From Pararoseomonas sp. SCSIO 73927 (GTDB taxonomy: Bacteria; Pseudomonadota; Alphaproteobacteria; Acetobacterales; Acetobacteraceae), in assembly GCF_037040815.1 (NCBI RefSeq), contig NZ_CP146232.1, positions 3,350,001-3,375,000 on the forward strand: a stretch of 25,000 nt of DNA. The letters are read 5' to 3'. The position numbers and the translations under genes were made by a program. Under the pieces are notes generated by a model, which saw only the letters and a program-made list of their open reading frames with translations, made no database searches and was not told where the DNA came from. Shown here piece after piece: positions 10,656-17,435 of this stretch (the stretch's first letter is position 1; every line of letters begins with the position of its first letter).

Positions 10656-11921
10656 TCAGGCGCCGGCCGTGTAGGGCTTGCGGAGCTCGCCGGACTTGTA
10701 CTGCGCGGGGTAGAGGATGACCTGCGTGCCTGCCTTCTTGAACTGGTCCACGCCGTTGCCCTGCACCCCCTGGTACTGAGTGTAGATGTCGCGCGGTTCC
10801 GGCCATTCCCCCTGGGCGTCGAAGCGCACGGGGCCGATCACCGTGTCGAAGACCGTCTCGTGCATCGCCTTGGCCAGCGCGGCCTGGTCCAGGCTGCCGA
10901 CCTTCTTCACGGCCTGCTCCAGCACCTGCATCTGGGTATAGGCCATGGGCGGCACGTAGTAGCCCAGCGCGTCCGTGCCCTCCCTCGCCGCGACCGGCTG
11001 GTAGCGCTCGATCAGGGAGGCGGTGCCGGGGAACTGCAGCGTCGGCTCCGGCGCGTAGACGTCCCAGACGACAAGGTTGTTCAGGATGGGGCCGAGCTGA
11101 AGCTTCTGGGCGGTGATGTGCGGGCCGATCATCGGGCCGCCAAAGAGCTGGAAGTTCACCCGCAGCTCGCTGGCCGCTCGTAGCAGCCCGGCGGTGTCCG
11201 GCGGGTAGGAGCCGACGAAGACCACGTCCGGCCGCGCGGCCTGCACGGCGCGGATGATGGGGGAGAAGTCCACGGTGGTGGGCGGGTAGGCACGATCATA
11301 GACCACGCGCAGCCCGGCGCTGCGGGCCAGGGCGCGGGCGCTCTCCGCCGCGCGCTGGTGGAAGTCGCTGTCCAGGTTGACGATGGCGATGCTGCGGGGC
11401 TTCGGGTCCATCGCCAGGGCGAGCTCGATGAAGCCCTTGGCGAAGGTCTGGTTGGGGTTGGAGCCCGAGGGGTTGATGGAGAAGTAGCGGTCGTACTTGA
11501 ACTCGCTGTTCACGCCGGTGCCGAAGAGGGAGACGAAGGCCCGGTTCCGCTGCATCACCACGGGCATGGCGGGCGCGATGATGGCGGTGGCGTAGCCGGA
11601 GACGACAAGATCGACCTTATCCACGTCGATCAGCTTCGTGTAGATGCCCGGCACCTGCGCGCCGCTGCTCTGGTCGTCGTAGGTGACGATCTGCACGGGC
11701 CGGCCGAGCAGCCCGCCGCGCGCGTTCACCTCATCCGCCCAGAGCTTGTGGGTCAGCCCCGCCGGGCGCCCGTTGCCCGCCAGCCCGCCCGAGAGCGACA
11801 TGGAGCCGCCGATCCGGATCGGCTCCCCCGACGGCGTTGACTGCGCGCGCGCGGTGGCCGGCACGGTGATCGCCGCCGCCACCGCGGCCCGGCCGAGCCC
11901 GCGCCTGCTGAGACCCCTCAT
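10656..11921 (-). CDS. Periplasmic substrate-binding protein of the LivK / type I periplasmic-binding family
   Basis: A 421-aa solute-binding protein. The N-terminus contains SRRGLGRAAVAAA, which resembles a twin-arginine signal, with probable cleavage after ARA near residue 26. The mature protein opens PIRIGGSMSLSGGLAGNG, typical of amino-acid and aromatic-acid receptors, and has the two-lobe layout of the family (about 390 mature residues). AGGAGGAG lies about 6 nt before the ATG, the strongest ribosome binding site in the importer group, as expected for a receptor needed in excess. The ligand is unknown. Homologues near dioxygenase genes are usually receptors for aromatic or carboxylic compounds, which is the inference here. 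Confidence 0.93.
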   Translation of the reverse strand: MRGLSRRGLGRAAVAAAITVPATARAQSTPSGEPIRIGGSMSLSGGLAGNGRPAGLTHKLWADEVNARGGLLGRPVQIVTYDDQSSGAQVPGIYTKLIDVDKVDLVVSGYATAIIAPAMPVVMQRNRAFVSLFGTGVNSEFKYDRYFSINPSGSNPNQTFAKGFIELALAMDPKPRSIAIVNLDSDFHQRAAESARALARSAGLRVVYDRAYPPTTVDFSPIIRAVQAARPDVVFVGSYPPDTAGLLRAASELRVNFQLFGGPMIGPHITAQKLQLGPILNNLVVWDVYAPEPTLQFPGTASLIERYQPVAAREGTDALGYYVPPMAYTQMQVLEQAVKKVGSLDQAALAKAMHETVFDTVIGPVRFDAQGEWPEPRDIYTQYQGVQGNGVDQFKKAGTQVILYPAQYKSGELRKPYTAGA

Positions 11922-11989
11922 GAACCTTCTCCTCCTGCGGCCCGGCCTTCTCTGCGCCGTGGCCCCTCACGCGTTCTTCTCTGGCGCGG

Positions 11990-12895
11990 CTACTCCGCCG
12001 CGATCTTCGACGGATCCGCGCCCACGCGGCCGGAGGTGTCATGGGCGGCGCGGCGCGCGATCTGGAAATCGTAGTGCACGGCGGGGATGGAGGGGGCGGG
12101 CGAGCCCTCCATCCCGACCTTCGGGTGCACGACGAGGGATTCCGAGACGCCGAACACCGTGTCGGACCCGATATTGGCGTCGTCGCCGAGGTAGAGGGCC
12201 GTCACCAGCTCCCGATAGCCCTCCGCGCCGATCAGCATGTGGATGTGGCCGGGCCGCATGCCGTGGCGATGCTGGGCCCGGATCATCTCGCCCACCGGCC
12301 CGTCCATCGGGATGGAGTAGCCGAGCGGAACGAGGGTGCGGATGGCGTAGCGGCCCTCCGCGTCGGTGCGGAACTGGCCGCGCATGTCCATCACATCGGG
12401 CGAGGTCGCCTGCAGGTCGTAGGTGCCGTCTGCATCGGTGGACCAGATCTCCACGATCGCGTCCGGCACGCCCTCGCCCGCCTCGTTCACCACGCGGCCG
12501 AAGAGCATCATCTCCGGGCCCTTTGCGTGCACGGCGATGCTCTCGCCGTAGCCGAACTTCGGCGAGGCCTCGCGGTAGAAGGGGCCGAGCAGGCTCGTCT
12601 CCGTCGCCTCGCCCACGCGGTTCGCCGTGTCGTCCATCAGGTTCACCAGGCGGGAGAGGCCCAGCGTGTCCGACAGCAGGATGAATTCCTGGCGGTAGGG
12701 CGTGCAGGTCTGGCCCACCTTGGTCAGGAACCCGATCGCGGCCAGCCATTCCGTCGGCGTCAGCCGCACGTCCCGCGCGAAGGCGTGCAGGTGCCGCACG
12801 AGGCTGTCCATCACCTCCCGCATTCGCGGGTCGGGGGTGGAGGCCATCTGTTCGATAACCGCATCGGTGAGGGTCTGCTCGTTCAGGTCGGCCAT
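11990..12895 (-). CDS. Intradiol ring-cleavage dioxygenase, likely hydroxyquinol or catechol 1,2-dioxygenase
   Basis: A 301-aa non-haem Fe(III) dioxygenase that opens an aromatic ring between two adjacent hydroxyls. The N-terminal dimerisation domain (about 1-100, with YRQEFILLSDTLGLS at 67-81) is the type found in catechol and hydroxyquinol dioxygenases and absent from protocatechuate dioxygenases. The four iron ligands are all visible: Tyr159 (DGTYD), Tyr193 (GYSIP), His217 and His219 (GHIH). FILLSDTLGLS and LGPFYR resemble hydroxyquinol 1,2-dioxygenases, but specificity cannot be fixed from sequence. The ATG at 12893-12895 has GGAGGAG 7-8 nt upstream. A 97-nt gap separates it from the Bug gene. 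No maleylacetate reductase or muconate cycloisomerase lies in the window. Confidence 0.92.
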   Translation of the reverse strand: MADLNEQTLTDAVIEQMASTPDPRMREVMDSLVRHLHAFARDVRLTPTEWLAAIGFLTKVGQTCTPYRQEFILLSDTLGLSRLVNLMDDTANRVGEATETSLLGPFYREASPKFGYGESIAVHAKGPEMMLFGRVVNEAGEGVPDAIVEIWSTDADGTYDLQATSPDVMDMRGQFRTDAEGRYAIRTLVPLGYSIPMDGPVGEMIRAQHRHGMRPGHIHMLIGAEGYRELVTALYLGDDANIGSDTVFGVSESLVVHPKVGMEGSPAPSIPAVHYDFQIARRAAHDTSGRVGADPSKIAAE

Positions 12896-12914
12896 CTCTG
12901 CTCTCCTCCGTCCG

Positions 12915-12937
12915 GGGCGGGTCCTTCCGGCCCGCCC
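12915..12937 (-). other. GC-rich hairpin between the Bug and dioxygenase genes
   Basis: GGGCGGG (12915-12921) and CCCGCCC (12931-12937) pair around a 9-nt loop, 20 nt before the dioxygenase start and close to its ribosome binding site. There is no U run, so it is not a classic terminator. It could mark an RNA processing or stability boundary in the long message. In a genome this GC-rich such stems can also arise by chance. Confidence 0.4.
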
Positions 12938-12992
12938 TCGTTGCCCTGATCGGGCCCCTTGTTCCGGAGCGATGTTCACGCCCCGCGGCTGC

Positions 12993-13976
12993 TCAGTCGG
13001 GCCTGATGTTGGCAGCGGCGATGATCGGGCGCCACTTCGCGATCTCGTCCCGGGTCATCGCCGCCAGCTTTTCCGGCGTGCCCCCGGTCGGCTCCACGCC
13101 CTGGGCGCGCAGGTTGGCGAGGGCAGCCGGATCGACGAGCAGGGCGTTGGCGGCCCGGTTCAGCCGTGCGACCACCTCCGGCGGGAGGCCGGCGGGGCCG
13201 TAGAGGCTCCACAGCCCCTCCACCACAAAGTCGGGAATGCCCGCCTCCACGATCGTCGGGATGTCCGGCAGGATCGTCGCCCGCCCCGGGGAGGTGACGG
13301 CCAGCGCCCGCAGCGTGCCGGCATCGATGTGCGGCTTCAGCCCCAGCGGGTGGTAGAACATCGCGTCCACCCGCCCGGCCACGAGGTCCGTCACGCCCTG
13401 GCCCGCGTTGCGATAGGGCACGTGCTGCGTCTCCAGCCCCGTGCGCAGGTTGAACAGCGCCTGGGAGAGGTGGCCCGTGGTGCCGTTGCCGGCGGATGCG
13501 AAGGTGAGGGGCTTGCGCCTCGCCAGCGCCACCAGCTCCGCCACGCTCGATACGCCGAGAGAGACGGGCACCCCCAGCACCGCCGGCGTGGTGACGAAGG
13601 GCACCACCGGGGTGAAGTCCCGCACGGGATCGAAGCCCTGGTCGGCGAAGAGGCTGGCATTGATGCCGTGGGTGCCGTTGGTGCCCAGCAGCAGCGTGTA
13701 GCCATCCCCCGCTGCGCGGGCGACGGCCTGGGCGCCCACGTTGCCGCCGGCACCCGCGCGGTTGTCCACCACCACGGGCTGGCCCGCCTCCTTCGCCAGC
13801 GCCTCCGCCAGGATGCGGCCGAGGATGTCCGTGGTGGTGCCGGCGGCGAAGGGCACGATCAGCCGGATCGGGCGGTTGGGCCAGGCGCCCTGGGACAGGG
13901 CCGGGATGGCGGGAAGGGCGGCGGCGAGACCGAGCAGGGGGGCGCCCAGCAGGGCACGGCGTGTGGCGCGGCTCAT
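12993..13976 (-). CDS. Bug/TctC family periplasmic solute-binding protein
   Basis: A 327-aa extracytoplasmic binding protein of the tripartite tricarboxylate family. A signal peptide (RRALLGAPLLGLAAALPAIP, cleaved near residue 29) precedes the family opening NRPIRLIVPFAAGTTTDILG, and the two-lobe body is full length. Bug proteins bind carboxylates or other small polar ligands. The membrane partners TctA and TctB are not nearby, which is common for these proteins, so it may be an orphan receptor or sensor. The ATG at 13974-13976 overlaps the deacetylase stop as ATGA; a longer frame extends through that gene and is rejected. It gives the locus a second uptake or sensing protein besides LivK. 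Confidence 0.92.
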   Translation of the reverse strand: MSRATRRALLGAPLLGLAAALPAIPALSQGAWPNRPIRLIVPFAAGTTTDILGRILAEALAKEAGQPVVVDNRAGAGGNVGAQAVARAAGDGYTLLLGTNGTHGINASLFADQGFDPVRDFTPVVPFVTTPAVLGVPVSLGVSSVAELVALARRKPLTFASAGNGTTGHLSQALFNLRTGLETQHVPYRNAGQGVTDLVAGRVDAMFYHPLGLKPHIDAGTLRALAVTSPGRATILPDIPTIVEAGIPDFVVEGLWSLYGPAGLPPEVVARLNRAANALLVDPAALANLRAQGVEPTGGTPEKLAAMTRDEIAKWRPIIAAANIRPD

Positions 13977-14650
13977 GCGGCGGCTCCGGTGGAGTGGGTG
14001 ACGTAGCGTGCCACGCCGCCCGCATCCGCGCCGCGGCGCAGGGGGAGGCAGGAATCCGGGAAATCCTGGGCGAAGCCCGCGCCCGCATCGGCCAGCCGGC
14101 CGAGAAAGCGGTCCAGGTGGCGCATGGCGCCGTTGGGCAGGTCGTGCAGCACCAGGGCGACAGAGTCGGGTGCGACAGGGTTGGGGCCGCGGCACATGGA
14201 CAGGGCGCGGTCCACCCAGCCCTCCGGGTCCCGGAAGTCGCCGGGCACGGCGTTCCACAGCGCCACCGTGAAGCGGTGGCGGACCAGGTGGTCCAGCGCG
14301 GCCCCGTTCAGCAGGTGCTGGCCCAACACGCCGCCGCCGCCCTGCGGGCGGAACAGGCGGTCGGGGTGGGAGAGATCCCCGATCAGATCCTGCGTGCGCG
14401 CGATCTCCGCCACGGCGTCGTCATCCGGCATCCCGCCCAGCGGACCGGCATGGTGCCAGGTGTGGTTGCCGATCCAGTGGCCCTCGGCATGGGCGCGCTC
14501 CGCGACGGCGCGGTGCGCGGCCAGCTTGTGGCCCAGCACGAAGAAGGTGGCGCGCAGCCCCCGCGCCCGCAGCACGTCGAGAACGGCCGGTGTCACCTCC
14601 GGCTCCGGGCCGTTGTCGAAGGACAGGGTGATGCGGGGGGCGCCGGTCAT
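13973..14650 (-). CDS. CE4 / NodB-type polysaccharide deacetylase family protein with altered metal motif
   Basis: A 225-aa NodB-fold protein. Motif 1 reads SFDNGP (10-15), so Asp12 is kept as the presumed general base but the second, metal-binding aspartate is Asn13. Motif 2 is HTWHH (63-67) with both histidines, motif 3 is FRPQGG (100-105), and the C-terminal catalytic His169 lies in LVLHDLP. No signal peptide is apparent, so it should act in the cytoplasm, unlike envelope deacetylases. Some members of this fold act on small amides or cyclic ureides (for example PuuE-type allantoinase), which would suit a catabolic operon; that is inference. Both ends overlap neighbours by ATGA, which sets the start at 14648-14650. 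Confidence 0.87.
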   Translation of the reverse strand: MTGAPRITLSFDNGPEPEVTPAVLDVLRARGLRATFFVLGHKLAAHRAVAERAHAEGHWIGNHTWHHAGPLGGMPDDDAVAEIARTQDLIGDLSHPDRLFRPQGGGGVLGQHLLNGAALDHLVRHRFTVALWNAVPGDFRDPEGWVDRALSMCRGPNPVAPDSVALVLHDLPNGAMRHLDRFLGRLADAGAGFAQDFPDSCLPLRRGADAGGVARYVTHSTGAAA

Positions 14651-15084
14651 GGCCGGGAAGGCACGTAGCCGATCGCCTCTACCTCCAGCGCGCAATCCAT
14701 CGGCGTGCGGCCCGCCTGCATGCGGGTGCGCGCCGGCAGTGCCTCCTGGGAGGAGAAGTAGCGGCGGTAGATGCGGTCGAAAGCCTCCTGCTGCGTCTGG
14801 TCCTTCAACCAGACGATTACCTTCAGCAGGCAATCCATGTTGGACCCCGCGGCCTCCACCAGCCGCTTCATGTGGTCCATCACGATCTCCACCTGCCGCT
14901 CGAAGGGGATGTCCGGCATGGGCGGCACGGGCCGCCCCTCCGCGCGCGCGGCGCGAAGCCTCGCGCAGTACTCCTCCTCGAAGGGCGGCAGGCCGGAGAT
15001 GAAGATCAGGTCCCCGCGCTTGACGCAGAGGTTGAAGGGGCCGCCCGTCTCCGGAACGTCGGCGTGGACGACCTCCTTCTCCAT
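14647..15084 (-). CDS. RidA/YjgF-family protein, probable enamine/imine deaminase
   Basis: A 145-aa member of the Rid family, whose founding protein RidA hydrolyses reactive enamines and imines to ketones plus ammonia. The segment ISGLPPF (29-35) opens the core, and the C-terminal pattern PARTRMQAGRTPMDCALEVEA (117-137) holds the Arg at the position of the deaminase active-site arginine and the closing Glu. A loop near 36-58 is longer than in standard ~128-aa RidA, so it is a diverged subgroup; related proteins include 2-aminomuconate deaminases and RutC. The ATG shares one base with the FAH stop (TGATG) and follows GAGGACGAGGG. Confidence 0.88.
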   Translation of the reverse strand: MEKEVVHADVPETGGPFNLCVKRGDLIFISGLPPFEEEYCARLRAARAEGRPVPPMPDIPFERQVEIVMDHMKRLVEAAGSNMDCLLKVIVWLKDQTQQEAFDRIYRRYFSSQEALPARTRMQAGRTPMDCALEVEAIGYVPSRP

Positions 15085-15947
15085 CAGCCCTCGTCCTCGA
15101 CGGTGTTGGAGAGAGTGCCGATGCCCTCGATCTCGATCTCGATCGTGTCGCCGGGCTTCATGAACACCGGCGGCTTGCGGGGATAGCCCACGCCGCTCGG
15201 CGTGCCGGTGGCGATGATGTCGCCCGGCTCCAGCGTCATCACCTCCGACAGGATCGCCAGGATGCGCGGCACGGAGAAGATCATGTCGGAGGTGTTGGAA
15301 TCCTGCATCGTCTGCCCGTTGACGCGGGAGGTGATGCGGAGCGCGTTCGGCCCCTGCGGGATCTCGTCCGGCGTTACGATCTCCGGGCCGACGGAACCCG
15401 TACGGTCGAAGTTCTTGCCCACCGTCCACTGCGCGCCCTTGCGCTGGTAGTCGCGGAGCGAGCCCTCGTTCATGCAGGTGTAGCCCGCGACGACCGAGAG
15501 GGCATTCTCCTCCGTCAGGTGCTTCGCCGTCTTGCCGATCACGATGACCAGCTCCGCCTCGTAGTCGAACTTGTCGGACACCTTCGGGCGCAGCAGCGGC
15601 TCGTTATGGGCCGCCAGCGAGGTGTGGCCGCGGAAGAAGACGGCGGGGTAGTCGGGGATCGGGTTGTTCCCTTCCTTCGCGTGCTCCACGTAGTTCAGGC
15701 CGATGCAGATGATCTTCCCCGGGCGCGGCACGACGGGGAGGAGCTTCAGCCCGGCGAGCGGCTTCCGGGCGGCGTCCTGCAGCTTCGCGGCCAGGGCGGC
15801 CGCGCCCTCCGGCAGGTTCAACGCGGCGATGGCCGCCGGAATTTCCTCCGGCAGGCCCGGCACGACCTCGGTCAGGGCCACCACATCATTGCCCAGCCGG
15901 GCCCCGAGGACCGCGCGGCCCTCCTGCTCGAACGCGATCAGACGCAC
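15084..15947 (-). CDS. Fumarylacetoacetate hydrolase (FAH) family protein
   Basis: A 287-aa enzyme of the FAH superfamily, which cleaves C-C bonds or isomerises or decarboxylates acylpyruvate-like products of ring cleavage. CIGLNYVEHA (81-90) and the divalent-metal ligands Glu130 and Glu132 (DYEAE) and Asp166 (RDYQ) are present, as is the C-terminal ATGTPSGVG motif. I chose the GTG at 15945-15947 because AAGGA lies about 10 nt upstream and family members begin RLIAFE; the alternative is a TTG at 16004 without a good site. It is the first gene of the long minus-strand run and faces the GntR regulator across about 110 bp. Its natural substrate is presumably a ring-fission product, but intradiol products are not typical FAH substrates. 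Confidence 0.88.
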   Translation of the reverse strand: MRLIAFEQEGRAVLGARLGNDVVALTEVVPGLPEEIPAAIAALNLPEGAAALAAKLQDAARKPLAGLKLLPVVPRPGKIICIGLNYVEHAKEGNNPIPDYPAVFFRGHTSLAAHNEPLLRPKVSDKFDYEAELVIVIGKTAKHLTEENALSVVAGYTCMNEGSLRDYQRKGAQWTVGKNFDRTGSVGPEIVTPDEIPQGPNALRITSRVNGQTMQDSNTSDMIFSVPRILAILSEVMTLEPGDIIATGTPSGVGYPRKPPVFMKPGDTIEIEIEGIGTLSNTVEDEG

Positions 15948-16058
15948 GCGGACGTTTCCTTCCGATGTCGGGTGAAGGTTTTGTCGAAATTCCGGGTCCG
16001 TCAAGCATTATGTTCGCAAGTGCTTGCGGCAGGGCGGCTTTGCCGAATATGTAAACCC
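15948..16058. promoter_or_regulatory. Divergent control region between the FAH operon and gntR, with candidate operator
   Basis: This 111-bp region is the only one from which the long minus-strand run and the plus-strand regulator can both start. It contains an inverted repeat CGCAAG-TG-CTTGCG at 16015-16028, with 6-bp perfect arms, of the size bound by GntR-family dimers, in a locally less GC-rich stretch. No promoter elements stand out clearly; on the plus strand TTGCGG (16024-16029) could be a -35 overlapping the repeat. Autoregulation by the adjacent GntR protein is inferred from position. Confidence 0.55.
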
Positions 16059-16742
16059 ATGCCCCCCACGCTTCTGCCCGAGGCGCGCGACCCCACCCTG
16101 GCGACCGCCGTGCACCTGCGCCTGCGGGAGGACATCCTCTCCGGCCGCCTTCCGCCGGGGCTGAAGCTGAAGCTGCGGGACCTTGCGGAGAGCTACGGCG
16201 CCGGCGCCTCTCCCATGCGCGAGGCCCTGTCCCAGCTCGCGGCGGAGGGGCTGGCGGAGCGGCTGGAGCACCGAGGCTTCCGCGTGGCCGCCGCCGCGCC
16301 GAACGGGCTGGACGGGTTGATCCGCAGCCGGATCCTGGCGGAGTGCGCCGCCCTGCGGGAGTCCGTCGCCCACGGGGACGCGGCCTGGGAGGAGTCGGTG
16401 GTGTTGGCGGAGCACCGGCTGAACCGGCTGGCCGTCTCGCTCGATCCCCACCGCTACGCCGCGAACCCGGAATGGGAGGCCTGCCACGGCGCCTTCCACA
16501 AGGCCCTGCTGGAGGGCTGCGGCGCCCCGCCCCTGATCGCCTTCTGCGACCGGCTGCGGGAGGAGGCGCGGCGCTACCGCTCCGCCGCCAAGACCCTGGC
16601 CTATCCCGGCCGCGACGTGGCGGCGGAGCACCGGGCCATCACAGAGGCCGCCCTGGCGCGGGATGCGGATCGGGCGGTCGCCCACCTGGCCGCGCATTAC
16701 GAGCGGACGGGGGCCATCGTCCTGGCCGACCTCGGGCGCTAG
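16059..16742 (+). CDS. GntR-family transcriptional regulator, FCD (FadR) subfamily
   Basis: A 227-aa DNA-binding regulator. The winged helix-turn-helix spans about 12-76, with LREDILSGRLPPG (22-34), LAESYGAGASPMREAL (42-57) and LAERLEHRGFRV (65-76). The FCD effector domain covers about 82-218 and has histidines His147, His191 and His213 at positions fitting the metal/ligand site of this class. FCD regulators usually respond to organic acids and often repress adjacent catabolic operons. It is divergent from the FAH operon and upstream of the aldehyde oxidase genes, so it may control both. The ATG at 16059 is chosen because the HTH begins at the normal distance; a longer frame enters the FAH gene. 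Confidence 0.92.
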   Translation: MPPTLLPEARDPTLATAVHLRLREDILSGRLPPGLKLKLRDLAESYGAGASPMREALSQLAAEGLAERLEHRGFRVAAAAPNGLDGLIRSRILAECAALRESVAHGDAAWEESVVLAEHRLNRLAVSLDPHRYAANPEWEACHGAFHKALLEGCGAPPLIAFCDRLREEARRYRSAAKTLAYPGRDVAAEHRAITEAALARDADRAVAHLAAHYERTGAIVLADLGR

Positions 16743-16772
16743 CCGGGCAACCGCGCCCGGCTCCCTTCGTTT
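16741..16772 (+). terminator. Terminator-like hairpin after gntR
   Basis: AGCCGGGC (16741-16748) and GCCCGGCT (16755-16762) form a perfect 8-bp stem with a 6-nt loop, beginning inside the stop codon and followed by the pyrimidine-rich cccttcgttt. It would separate gntR from the aldehyde oxidase genes. The remaining spacer to 16880 holds small inverted repeats (CGGAG-G-CTCCG at 16786-16796, and GTCCGG/CCGGAC at 16821-16843) but no gene. The promoter for the oxidase operon should lie here. Confidence 0.5.
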
Positions 16773-16880
16773 CCCGCCTACGGAACGGAGGCTCCGACAC
16801 GGGGTGCGCCCCGCGCGCTTGTCCGGCCCGGCTGCTGCCGGACCGCCTCCGGTGCCCAAGCCCTGAAGCAGGACACCGCA

Positions 16881-17435
16881 ATGGCCGACCTCGAACTCAA
16901 GACACGCCAGGGCTTCGCGCCCGATGCCGGCCATGAATCCGGCCCCGCGGCCCTGCCGGACGAGATCGGGATCACCCTGACCATCAACGGCAAGCGGCAG
17001 GAGCTACACGTCCGCCCCTGGACCACGCTGCTGGACCTGTTGCGGGAGGACCTCTCCCTCTACGGCACGAAGAAGGGCTGCGACCACGGCCAGTGCGGCG
17101 CCTGCACCGTGCTGATCGACGGGGAGCGAATGAACTCCTGTCTGGCGCTCGCCGTGACGAAGGACGGATGCGAGGTCACCACCATCGAGGGCCTGGCCTC
17201 CCCGGACGGCACCCTGCACCCGCTGCAGGAGGCCTTCATCGAGCACGACGCCTTCCAGTGCGGCTACTGCACGCCCGGCCAGATCTGCTCCGGCGTGGCC
17301 CTGCTGCGGGAGGGCCACGCGAAGACGCCCGAGGAGATCCGGGAGCATATGAGCGGCAATCTCTGCCGCTGCGGCGCCTACACGAACATCGTGGACGCCA
17401 TTGAGAGCGTCATCGCGAAGGAGAATGCGAAGTGA
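16881..17435 (+). CDS. Aldehyde/xanthine oxidase family [2Fe-2S] subunit (PaoA-like)
   Basis: A 184-aa iron-sulphur subunit of a three-subunit molybdenum hydroxylase; it passes electrons from the Mo centre to FAD. The ferredoxin-like cluster has Cys67, Cys72, Cys75 and Cys87 (GCDHGQCGAC...NSC), and the helical-domain cluster has Cys127, Cys130, Cys162 and Cys164 (CGYC...CRC). E. coli PaoA carries a twin-arginine signal, but the N-terminus here (about 30 residues, no RR pair, no hydrophobic stretch) does not, so the enzyme is probably cytoplasmic. CAGGA lies about 8 nt before the ATG. The end overlaps the FAD subunit by GTGA. Confidence 0.94.
   Translation: MADLELKTRQGFAPDAGHESGPAALPDEIGITLTINGKRQELHVRPWTTLLDLLREDLSLYGTKKGCDHGQCGACTVLIDGERMNSCLALAVTKDGCEVTTIEGLASPDGTLHPLQEAFIEHDAFQCGYCTPGQICSGVALLREGHAKTPEEIREHMSGNLCRCGAYTNIVDAIESVIAKENAK

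Noticed and set aside
12915..12937. An intrinsic terminator splitting the long operon before the dioxygenase gene.
   Set aside because: The hairpin has no U run and the dioxygenase lacks an evident promoter, so I list it only as a structure.
15948..16004. A longer FAH protein starting at TTG 16004.
   Set aside because: The added 19 residues run through the divergent control region and have no family similarity; the GTG at 15947 has a better binding site.
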